In this document: piece after piece, positions 51,522 through 62,800 of the stretch
How positions within the stretch are numbered: the stretch's first letter is position 1
Layout of the letters: each line of letters begins with the position of its first letter
Source of the DNA: Candidatus Poribacteria bacterium
GTDB lineage: Bacteria > Poribacteria > WGA-4E > WGA-3G
Direction: 5' to 3'
NCBI GenBank assembly: GCA_022825825.1
Contig: JAJDWA010000007.1
Location: 1 to 64,000 of the forward strand
Length of the DNA: 64,000 nucleotides
Notes under the pieces: generated by a model
Told to the model about the DNA's origin: nothing
Database searches by the model: none
What the model saw: only the letters and a program-made list of their open reading frames with translations
Made by a program: the position numbers and the translations under genes

Positions 51522-51534
51522 GAATTGAAGTCCT

Positions 51535-53721
51535 TTAATTCTGATTTTCCTCTATAGTAAAATATTCTAAATCATCAAAAGGCTTGCCCTCAGTATCAGT
51601 AATCCGTAGGTAGAATCCCGACCCTCTTGTCTCTTCGCACACCTTGATGAGGATACTATTTTTTCCTGGAGAGAGCGTTACAGGAATAATATCTCTATCA
51701 ATATCTGTAGCATAGGTTCTTGTGTGCGCATGCACCTCTATACCGTTTACCCAAACTTTACCTTGGTCATCCGAGTCAAAACGGAATTCAACTTGCCGTT
51801 CATCTGGAGAATGGATAATTGCAAAAGAATAAGCAACACTCCAATTAACGTCGGGTTGAATACGGATGTAGCCGTCTATGAAATTATCTTGACATTTTCG
51901 CCAACTCACTTGTCCATTTTTCCCATCGTATTTTACGGTGGTATCAATCTGCGGTAAGTTTTCTGGGATGTATTTAGTATTAAAACCAATTCTACCAATA
52001 TTATCAAAGGGACCGAGAATCATCCATGCATCTTCAGTAATAAACCCTGTTTTTTGGATAAGTGCTTCTGCTTTTTCATGCTGGTTATTGGCTGTATAGA
52101 ATTGGGCTAAAGCCATAATAGTATTTAATTGTGCAGGTAGATCAAATGTCAAATTATCAATAAGTTGATTTAACATCTTTACATATTCGTCTTTGTCTTT
52201 GTCTTTGTCTTTGACATTTTTTCCTGCCAAAACAATTCGTTCAAACATGCTACGTTCCGTATATTCATAATACCCGGCATTGAGAAAACTACTGATTTGC
52301 AGAAAGGCGTCATCATAGAGCTCATTTTCGAGGTGGGCATGTGTAACGGTTATCATATATCTTGAACCAGAAACTTTTGCTAATGCGATCTCCGCCATTT
52401 CCAACGCTGTATCAGGAAAAAGATCCTTCTTAAGTAGTTCTTCAGCAAGGTTGCGATATTCAGCCGCACGATCTTGCATCTCAACTTCTTTTATTCGGAT
52501 GTTAATCCATTGTGTATAGGCAAGTTCGGCTTTTTCTGTCTCACCAGCGTTTTTATAAGCATCACCTAATAGTTCGTGTAGAACAGCGCTTCCTCCCATT
52601 CTTGGTTTCAGCTCTTCAAGTATTGTTACGAATTCATCTGCTGCATCTTTCTCGGTATAAAGTTTCCAGAGGTCTCTTATCGCATCGTTTTGTTCGCTTT
52701 GCGTGAGGTCTACCTCTAATGCACGCATGTATGTTTTTTCTGCTTCTGGAATTCGACCGGTTTTGATATATATTTCAGCAAGGTAACGGTATGTTTCGTA
52801 GTACTCTGTTCCTTGAGAGAGTGCCTTTTCATAAGCAATTGCTGCTTTTGCCAGTTGCTCCTTACTGTCCAAGGCAGAAATTGGACGGATGTATTCTGTC
52901 AGTTGTGAACTGCCTACCAGTCTGCCATCATTACGATTTGGTGACATATCCGAAATGATTCTGTCTGTTACTTTGTTAAATTTCCAGTATCCGACTAAAC
53001 CGGGTTCATCACCCTTAAGTTCGGTGATCATATCAGATCGGATGTCGGCATCAGTGCGAGCAATGTTCCAGATACGTACATCGTCAATTTGCCCGACAAA
53101 AGGAGATTGAGCCGGTCTGTTCTCATGTGACCACCCAATACGTAGCGGGAGCTGACTTTTGTAAATCTTTTTAATCCATTTAAAATCTCTATTACTAACT
53201 TCAATTCCATTAATATAAAGTTTCATGTAATTCTTTTCTGCATCAATAACTCCCGCTATATGCGTCCAGGTGTTATGTTTGATGATACCGCCTGGGGAAT
53301 AAAGGGATGCTTCACCTTCACCATCAGGAGATGCAGCAAATTGAATTGAACCACCCTCTTTATAATTCATTATGAAACTTCGATGTGTGATGCGGTTAAC
53401 CCATGCATCGGTTTTAGACAAAATAGCAGCGTATCTGTTTGGATTACTGGTCGGTCTTATCCACAAGGACACTGTCAACTGTTCCGTAACATTGTTTAAA
53501 GCTTCACTATCCACGATTTCTACATAACTTGATTTTCCATCAAGATCGAGCGCGGTATCCATAATCGTGTCGTCAATTTCGGTTAACTTAAGTTTGTTAC
53601 GTTGGATGGTTTTTTCGCTATTCGCCGCATCTTGTGCGAATATGTCAGCGGAATAACTGAAGGTAAAGACGACAAAAAACAGTAAACAAACTAACATTAA
53701 AAAGCCATGTTGTCTGTGCAT
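51535..53721 (-). CDS. Exported LamG-TPR protein with shared C-terminal domain
   Basis: 728 residues. Signal peptide (GFLMLVCLLFFVVFTFSYSA), a LamG/concanavalin-like domain (about 55-265, LDLDGKSSYVEIVDSEALNN to LVGYWKFNKV), TPR repeats (about 290-560) and a C-terminal beta-rich domain (about 575-725: ILGPFDNIGRIGFNTKYIP, FRFDSDDQGKVWVNGIEVHA, ILIKVCEETRGSGFYLRITD). The last domain is shared with the two proteins encoded upstream and resembles sugar-binding jelly-roll folds, though this is inference. Probably first of a three-gene operon with the LRR-WD40 lipoproteins. Confidence 0.82.
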   Translation of the reverse strand: MHRQHGFLMLVCLLFFVVFTFSYSADIFAQDAANSEKTIQRNKLKLTEIDDTIMDTALDLDGKSSYVEIVDSEALNNVTEQLTVSLWIRPTSNPNRYAAILSKTDAWVNRITHRSFIMNYKEGGSIQFAASPDGEGEASLYSPGGIIKHNTWTHIAGVIDAEKNYMKLYINGIEVSNRDFKWIKKIYKSQLPLRIGWSHENRPAQSPFVGQIDDVRIWNIARTDADIRSDMITELKGDEPGLVGYWKFNKVTDRIISDMSPNRNDGRLVGSSQLTEYIRPISALDSKEQLAKAAIAYEKALSQGTEYYETYRYLAEIYIKTGRIPEAEKTYMRALEVDLTQSEQNDAIRDLWKLYTEKDAADEFVTILEELKPRMGGSAVLHELLGDAYKNAGETEKAELAYTQWINIRIKEVEMQDRAAEYRNLAEELLKKDLFPDTALEMAEIALAKVSGSRYMITVTHAHLENELYDDAFLQISSFLNAGYYEYTERSMFERIVLAGKNVKDKDKDKDEYVKMLNQLIDNLTFDLPAQLNTIMALAQFYTANNQHEKAEALIQKTGFITEDAWMILGPFDNIGRIGFNTKYIPENLPQIDTTVKYDGKNGQVSWRKCQDNFIDGYIRIQPDVNWSVAYSFAIIHSPDERQVEFRFDSDDQGKVWVNGIEVHAHTRTYATDIDRDIIPVTLSPGKNSILIKVCEETRGSGFYLRITDTEGKPFDDLEYFTIEENQN

Positions 53722-53885
53722 GAAAATACCTCCGTAATCAAGTAAGTAGCATTTGGTAAATAAACAAGACTTTTGAACAACTCTGGAAGCGCGCGAAAAA
53801 TCAACCTAAATCGCCAAAAAACACGCAGTGGATTGTGTTACTGCCACCGGTAGAACATCTGCAACTAAAAAAGTGCATGCCGTTG
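53722..53885. other. Gap between giant TPR gene and LamG-TPR gene
   Basis: 164 nt without a gene, upstream of the LamG-TPR gene on the minus strand. It may hold a promoter for the LamG-LRR operon; none was firmly identified. Confidence 0.4.
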
Positions 53886-56800
53886 TTAATTTTGTGTTAA
53901 GTCAGCGATTTTCAAGTCATCAAAAGGCTTGCCCTCAGTATCAGTAATCCGTAGGTAGAATCCCCAGGGAAGAGATTCATTACAGACTTTGACAAGGATA
54001 GTGTTTTGTCCCGCGATAAGTGTCACAGGGATAGTCCGTCTGTCAATTGTAGCGCCACGGGTTCTTCTGTGTGCATATACTTTTTCACCATTCAACCACA
54101 CTTTCCCTTGGTCATCACTATCGAATCTGATTTGCGCTTTCCGTTCCTCAGGAGAAGTGAACGTAACCCAAGCATACGCGGCATGATACTTCTCATCTTC
54201 ACCGAAACTGAAGAATCCATCAAAGATGTCATCAGTGCCCTGTTTCCAAGCTACTTGTCCATCGATCCCGTCATACTTTGCATTAGTATCTATCTGGGTT
54301 ATTTCTTCTGGAATATAGGCGGTGTTGTACCCAACACCTTTTGTATTGTCAAATGGGCCAAGGATTAACCACGCTGTTTCGGGGAAAAAGCCGGTTTTCA
54401 GGATATGTGCTTTTGCCTTGTCGACCATTCCGAGTTCACGGCAAAATTCGGCTAATGATAAGTTCGCGTTTAATTGGTTACCCAGTTTATCAGGTATAAC
54501 ATCAATCAATTTGCCCATCATCTCAATGTAGCGTGCCTTGTCTTTTACATGCTTACCCGCTTGAGATATGCGCGTTAGTAAATGTTCTATGCTATTTGTT
54601 TGCGATCTTCCAGACTGATTTATAAGGTTTAGGTTACTTTGAAACTGTTGCAGAGCCTGACCATACTCTTCATTAGCAAGGTATGCATGCCCCAAGGTTG
54701 TTAAAGAAAGTGAATCTGATTGGAATTTAGCCGCTTGTTTAGCGAGTTCCAACGCAATATCCGGCATCATATTCTGACTTAAGAGACGATCCGCAAGTTG
54801 AAAATATTCCTGCCTGTTTTTTCGCTGATCAGGCTCCTTTTTACGAATTTCTAACCATTTTCTGTAAGCGACTGTTGCATTCTCTGTATCGCCTGCCTCT
54901 ACATAGGTATCACCTAATATTTTTTGCAGATACGCGATATTTTCGGTTTTTGCTTCAAGTTCTTTAAGAATGGCAAGCCGTTTGTCTGCATTTTCTTTAC
55001 CATCGTAAAGCTTCAGGATCGATCTAACAGTTGAATTTTTGACATCTGAATCGAATTCAGGAGGTGTGAAAGCAACTTGCAATGCCCGACGGTATACCGC
55101 CTCGGCTTTCGGTATATCATTTTGTTTCGTATGAATTTTTGCCAACAAGTTATAATGGACATGCGAGGCAGGTTCAAGTGAAATAGCTTTTTCATACGCT
55201 GCGGCAGCCTTTTCTAATTTTTCTTGCTCGGTTGTATGTGTTGATTTCTCGTACAGTTCCCCCATTTTTTTATACCATTCAGCTTTGTCAGGCTGGAGTT
55301 TAATCATCTGTTGGTATTGCGCAATCGCCTCTTCAATTTTCTCACTTAACTCGTAGTTTTGTGCCAGGGCAATATGTGTGTCAATATCATCAGGATTTTC
55401 GATAATTTTCTTCGTTTGTTCAGCAATCCGTTTTTCAAGAAAGGTACCATCCTTATATGCCTGTTTAATAGCACTTTCTGCGTTCTCTTTTTTTCTACTA
55501 TCACGGGTTATCTTTTTCAACTGTTCATAAGCTTCAACAGCTTCTTCGTACTGTTCTGTAGCGAGCGCACTCTTGCCAATGAACTCATATAAAATTTCCT
55601 CTTCCCATCTATTGCCACCGTGGCTGTGCCTTGTATTTGCAGCAAGTGCGTCTTTAAAGAGTTTCATTGCAGGTGTGTACATCTTACTATCATAACAGAT
55701 AGAACCGAGTGCACTGAGAAACCACATTTCGTCCTGACGAGCACTTGAGGAAAGCGCGGTAGTACCTTGATTTAACATCTCTTCTGCTTGTTCCGGTTTT
55801 CCGCTTTTACTCCACGCGGCAGCAGCATAGTAAAAACCGCGAATGTTACTCGGATCCGCTTTGCAAAGTGCTTGGTATGCCTCAGCAGTTTTCTCGTGGT
55901 CATCGGCATTTCGACAGATCTCAGCCACTATTTCAAGAAGCATCGGATCATCAGATTGCTTTTCAAGTTTTTCCGTAATGATTGTTTCCAATTGCTCCAA
56001 TTTTCCCTCTCTTTTATACGCTTTAATTAAAGTATCGCGTGCCTTATCTCCACCGAATCTGACAACAAATCCTGATGGACTTGAGCTAATTGAACTTCCG
56101 CTTGAATTGGGTTGGTACATAGAATCATGAAGTTCAAGTGCTAAATCATTTTCATCGAGCTTGACATATTCCTGCATCAGTTCACTATGCACATTATTAA
56201 TTTCATACCTACTTGACGACGTCCCGATTGCTTCCTTATAAGCACTTATGGCTTTTTCTGATTCGCCTTTAGCCCGATATTGTCGGGCAAGTTCAACTTG
56301 CATACTAAAGGTAAGGGTGCCCTTCTTTTCTGCTTCCTTCAGTTTTTCCTCTAAATTTCCTTGGCGACGATAAAGTGCTAACAATTGTCGTTCAATTTCT
56401 TGTTGTTCCCATTCATGGGTTGTCATCTGCAGTGCTTTTTCATAAGCCTTCACGGCTTCATCAAACTTCCCCTGATTATAATAGGTGCGTGCAATTTCTC
56501 TTTGCATCCTAAAGGTAAGGGCCCCTTTCTTTTCCACTTCTTTTAGATATTCGTCCAGTTTTCCTTGACGACGATAGACCTCTATCATTTGTTGTTCAAT
56601 GTTTTGTAATCTACCATGTGTAGCGTATTGCATGGCTTCCTCGAATGCCTTTTCTGCATTTTCAAGGTCGTTCTTACGCAGATATAGCTGTGCTAATTGT
56701 TCATAAACTTGGGCATTACCCGGTGAGAGTTCAATCGCTTTTTTATAGTTTGTAATTGCATCTTCAGACTGACCTCTGCTGTCATAAAGTTCCGCGAGCC

Positions 56801-59800
56801 GAGCGTAATGGATACCGTTTTCTGCATCATTCTCAACATATTTCAGCGCCAGTTGAATTGCATCATCTATTTTCCCCGCTCCCTGATATGCTTTTATAAC
56901 CCCGTCTTGATATTTGGTATTTTCAGGATCGGCTTCAAGTAAGGCTTGCCAAGTTTCGAGTGCCTTATCATGCTGGTTTTGCCGTGAATATAGGCGGGCA
57001 AGTTCAGACCGAGATTCAAGGTCTTCTGGCATCACTTTCGCAATTTGCTCGTAAATTTCTATGGCTTCAGGGATTTGATTACGGCGCGCATGTTGTTGTG
57101 CCATTGATCGTTGCAACGCAATATTACCCCGTCCTGTAAGGTTTGACTGCTCCTCATCTGTAATGCCGTCTCGCCTTCGTCTAATTGTCATTAATTGTTC
57201 TTGTGCACGTTCTTTATAGTATTGTTGCGCAGAAAGATCGTTGATGACTTCTGTTAACAAAAGTTCCGCTTCGTCCCATAGCTCGTGTTGAATGTATATT
57301 CGCGCAACGTTCTCTTTTTCATAATATGGGGGTGCCCCACGCCGCATAAGCCGGAGTGTTCCCATTTTGCGGACATAGTCATGAGCTTTCTCTTTTTCAC
57401 CTTTTCGAGAATAGGCAGTCCCCAATTTTCCATAAGTGTCTGAAAGTTGATAGTAATTCTGAGAGTCAACTTTCTCAGTGGCAGCTTCAAGCATACGAAT
57501 TTCACGATCAAGGTCCGATTTATCTCTATATGTATCCGCTAAGGTATTTAGCCATTGAAGCCTGGATCGTGAAGGTATGTTTTGGACGAGTCTATTTACG
57601 ATTGGGTCCGCGGCTTCTATATCGTTTGTCACAATCTTTGAAATAATGGCAAGATAAAGTTCGGAGGGATCAACTTTTTCATTAGCGATCACTTTATCAT
57701 GTTCTGCAGCCAAAGCCTTAATTTCCTCTCGCGTTTCATCAAACTTTGAGAGTCTTAACAGAACGTTGACTCTTGATTCTCCTCTCTCAGTTTTTAACTT
57801 ATCGCGTAATAGTTGAATCGCTTTTTCACGGTTGCCAGCGGCAACATACGCATTCGCTAATTGATGATAAACGTTCATCCTATCCGATTCCATCATTTTT
57901 TCATAGATTTGAACAGCCGCCTTTGGATTCTTGTTCCTGATGCATTCCTCTGCAGCTCTCCTCGCGAATTCAGTACCTCTCGGATATTGGGCATTCGGTT
58001 CAACTAATTCCTTCGCAAGTGAAACCAGTTTATTTATTTCCCTTGCATCTATAAAAGTCCGGACTACTTCCCAATAGTTAGAGTACACTGCCGTAGAACT
58101 TTTCTCTTTCAGGAGAATGCTATATTGAGTTACAGCCTTTTTTGATTGTCTATGCCGCTGCAGCATCTGCGCGTATCGCATTCGGGTATTATAGTCTTTC
58201 GGACGCAGCGTGAGTGCTGCTTCATAAGCATTTGACGCATTGTTAATCTGGCTTCTACCTTCGTAGTATGATGCCAATCTTAGTTGGGCTTGGAATGAAT
58301 TTGGATTTTTTTCTGCAGCTTCGATTAACTTCGTTGCGCGATTTCTGCCAGGCATGGAACGGTTCGCAAGACGTGATGCTTGTTGAAAACGCCAAGAATG
58401 CAACGTCTGTCCATAACGATCGCGTTGGTTTGCGAACTGTATAGCGCGTGCCGCTAAACGGGCTGCATCTTGTCCCCGACCAAGTTCATCTAAATGTTCG
58501 CTTAATTGCGCGAGAAAGTTTGGATCACGTTCTCTCATAGCCAACGTCATCGTTTTCTTCGCTACTGCTATCGCATACTGTGTGAGGCCGGTCTGCTGAA
58601 GTTTTTGCGAAAACTGAAAAAGTTCTTGAACACTACTCGGTGAATTCAGGACTTTTGTCATTAACTCCCTAATAGCGACTGTATCACCAATATGAACAGC
58701 GATCTGTAGTGTGAGGTCGTAATACTGGCGACGGTTTCTGGGATCCGCATTCGCTAAATTTTCAAGGAGTCCCAATGCTGCCTTATGTTCGCCTGCCTGA
58801 ATTGAGACCAAAGCGGTATTGAGTTTAAGTGTGAGGTCATCGGAGAATTCCTTCTGCAAACCAGCAAGAATTTCTAAAGCTGTTTCGCGTTTATTTTCCC
58901 ACCAATAGCAATAGCACATTGCTAAAGCTGGATAGATTTTGTCTCTACCTTCAGCAGCATCAAGCGCTGTCTGAAAAACTGTGTATAATGTTTGTTGTTG
59001 ATCATTTATCCACAACTGATTGAAAATCTGCTGCAGATACTGCAACCTATTTTGACTATAGTAAGTTGTAGGTGAAGGGAAACTCGCTTGAATTGGGGAG
59101 TATCCGCCGTAGGAGTAAGAGGCTGTACTGAGTGCCATAGTACGGCGTGGATTTGTAACCCTCGGCTTTGTGCTCTCAAAATATTGCCAGTAAAGTGCCA
59201 CTGCTTTGTCTGTTTTTTCATCACGGAGATAAGCCGTAGCAAGTGTTTGATAGATACGAGAATGCTGTTGGGAAAATTGCGGTGTTGCTGTTGCCGAAAA
59301 TTGCGCTATTAATTTCTCCGCCGCGTCTGTTCTTCCCACTTGTGCTAAAGTTTCTACTAACCTGGGAACAACATTCGGATTGATAACTTTAATTTTTTCA
59401 AGATCGTCTAAAAGCTTTCCTACATCTTCTGATTGTCCTTGATAGTGGAACCTTCTGGCGAAATCCGCCATATACCACTGCCGCGCTTCTGGTGTCAACC
59501 AAGCCATCTCTCCAAGTTGTTTCATTAACGTATTATAATTGAGTTTTTGTTGTGTTTGGAATAAATTCAGCTGCATATCTTGATACGCTGGATTGTTCGG
59601 AGATGCAGCGATTAACCTTTCAGTAATTTGTTCGGATTTCTGGCTGTTTCCAGTCAAGACGTAAAGCTGTGCTAATTGTTCAAGTGTTTGGACGTCTTTC
59701 GGCTTCTCGTCAGCATTTTTCTCAAATTGCGCAACGAACTCGTTTATTTTTCCCTCTTCTTCCATAATAATTTTCAACTGCACAAGTGCACCAGCTTGTG

Positions 59801-62800
59801 CTTCTTCAAAACTACTTGGAGTCCACACCTGTCTACTTGCATAAGCGTAGGGCTGCCTTTGGATACGATTGAGTATATTTTGAACAAGTGTAAATCTATT
59901 CCTGTCGATTCCAGGTGGCCCGTAAGTAGTAGACGAAACACTTGTTGTCGTGCTATTAGAGGTAACAGACTGAGTAGAATCAGAAGCAGGTTCAGACATT
60001 GCTAAAATTCGTTGAAAGTGGGGAATCGCCCTTTCAGCTTCGTTTATTTCAATCAGTGTAGCACCAATTTGATATAGTGCAAGGTGTGCATCTTTGCCCG
60101 AAATCTTTTCTGCAGCACTGTCTAAAGCAAAAAGTGCTTCCTCTAACAGACCGTGCCGTATCAACAATTTTGCGAGTTTGACTTCAGCTTCAAGCGTTTG
60201 GTTTTTGGCGTGAAGCACTTTTGACCATGCCTGGACCGCTTCCTGCTCACGTCCAACATCAAAAAGTAGCTCACCAAGTTTTTGCTGATGCGTGGAATCA
60301 GGATTCGCCTTGACAAGCCGCTGTTGATAGGTAAGTGCCTCCTGGGTATCGCCAAGGTCCAGACTAATATCAACAAGTTCGGCTAAAAGTTCCGCATTCT
60401 CGCGTTGTCGGTCTAATGCGCGCGCAAGCTGGAAACGTGCACTTGAAAGGTCCCCTTTAGTCCTATACACCTGTGCTAATGCTAAAACCGGTCCCACACC
60501 AGATGTATTAGATTTTGCCATCTGCTTCAGTTTTTCTTCAAGTTCACCTTGTCTGCCTAAATCGTAATATGCTTCTGTAAGCGGTTTGATAAAATTGAGT
60601 TTATCGCTTATGCTATCGCTTAATTCCCAGCATCTCCAATACTGTGCGATCGCTTGCCGGAAGTTACCAGAACGGTTGTAAATTGTAGCAAGTTCTGTCC
60701 GGATATCAATTGCTTCTGGTCGTAGTCTAATTGCCTGCTTATAACTGTCTATAGCCGCTTCGTAATTCGTAGACTGCTTAGCGATTTCAGCCAAAAGTTG
60801 GTGTCCCTCAGGATTGCGTGGACTATGCGCAATTACCTGCTTCGCAGCATCTGTAGCAGCCGCAAAATCCATTCCTTTCAGATACGCGTTTGCAATATTC
60901 GCATGATATTCCCGCGCATTTGTGCTGTCAATCTCAGTTAAGTGTCTATATATTTCAATCGCTTCGTCACGTCTGCCTTGTTTAGCATAGAGATTTGCTG
61001 TTTCACGATTAACAACGATGTCGTCAAGTTGAAGCGCTTTGGCTTTCAGGAGGATTTCAATTGCATAAGTAGTATTTCTTAATTTTTGATACATTTTTGC
61101 GAGTCGTGTTAACTGTTTAAACTTGTCGGCATCAGTTAGTCCGGAATTTTCAAGTTGTGTTTCGACATCTTGAACTTTTTCGACGAGCGTTCCTTGTCGC
61201 CGATAAAGTTCAATTCGCTGATCGTCCATCTGTTCCGCAAAAAATTCATTGGGAGCAAGTTTTATCGCTTCAGTGTATTCTAACAGTGCTTCATCATATT
61301 GCTTGTTGTTCATGAGTCGTTTTGCTAAAGCCTCACGAAAACGGTACGCATCGGGCATCAGTTCCACTGCTTTTCTGCTTGTCCTAATTGCTTCGGTGAG
61401 AAACTTTTTTGCTTCTAAAAGTCGTGCCAAACGGTCATAATTTTCAGCAGTCCTTTTGTCGCCAGTAACCATCTTGTTCCATGTCTCAATTGCCTTCTCA
61501 CGGTTGCCTTGACGAAAATAGAACTCACCGAAATACTCAATGTAATCAAGATTTTGAGGAGCAAGAGAGATCGCCTTTTGATACGCTGCGGCGGCATCTT
61601 CCTTCCATTCGTGTCCGGTGTAAATCTCCGCAAGTGTAAGGTGTGTGCTGGCATTCTGAGGATCTCGGTCGATCATCTTTTGATATACCGCTTTTGCCTT
61701 GTCTTCATTTTCAAGCTGCAGATACAATTTACCGAGTTCTCGATAGATACCGAAGTTGTCAGGTTGTTGTTCACTGATCACTTCGTATTCAGTCGCTGCT
61801 TCCTTAAACTGTTCTGCATCACGAAGTGCAGTAATCAAGTTCAGGCGAAGAACGGTATCTGTTGGCGCAAGTTCTAATCCACTCTTATATGCGTTGATTC
61901 CCTCTTCAAGCTGCTGATTTTCAATGAACGCTGAGGCAAGTAAACCGAGCAATTCCGTGTCATTCGGATCTGTTTCGAGCTTTCCCTGATAATATGTAAT
62001 AAGGTCTTCCCAATTTGCATCTGCTGAATAGATAGCTATAATCCGATGTTGCAGGTCTTTTCTGAGCCAATTGCCAGGGGCAGTTAGGTCCAACGCCTTA
62101 TCATAATGTTCACGCGCCTTATCATACGCACCTATATCTTCGTGTATTTTACCGATTTCCCGCAGGCTGAGACACCTGCGATACGGATCGTCTTTTTTCG
62201 TCCCGATAATTGCTTGGTGTTGTTCGATTGCCTGTAGATAGAGTTCTTTCTCTCGGAAAAGGTCGGCAAGTTCAATACGCGCAAAAACATTCTCTGGATC
62301 AAGTTCAGAGATTTTTCTCCATACCTGAATCGCATCGTCTAACTTATCTCGACTGAAATACGCCTGCCCAAGTGCCTTATATATTGCAGTTAACTCTTCA
62401 GGTGACACTGATTGCGCCTGTTCTGATAAGGTTGCAGCTTTACTTAACTCACGAATCGCGTCCTCATGTTGACGGAGTGTCACATGCAGCTGTCCCAATG
62501 CAAAATGAGCATAATAATTGTTGGGGGCAAGCGCTATTCCGCGTTGATATGCGGTAAGTGCTTCCTTATCCTTACCAAGTCTTTTATAGATATGTCCCAA
62601 AATGATTTGAACGTTTGGATCGTTCGGTTTGGCTTGCGCTTCTTCCTTATAATCTGTGACCATCGCCTCCAAACCATCACCTTCAAGGTAAAACTGATAG
62701 AGTCGATCGAATGTGCTGCCTTCTTTCGGTTTGCGGTTGAGCATTAACTTGTACCGTTCAATGATTTTAGCATCATTTGTCGCATCTTGGGCGAGGCTAA

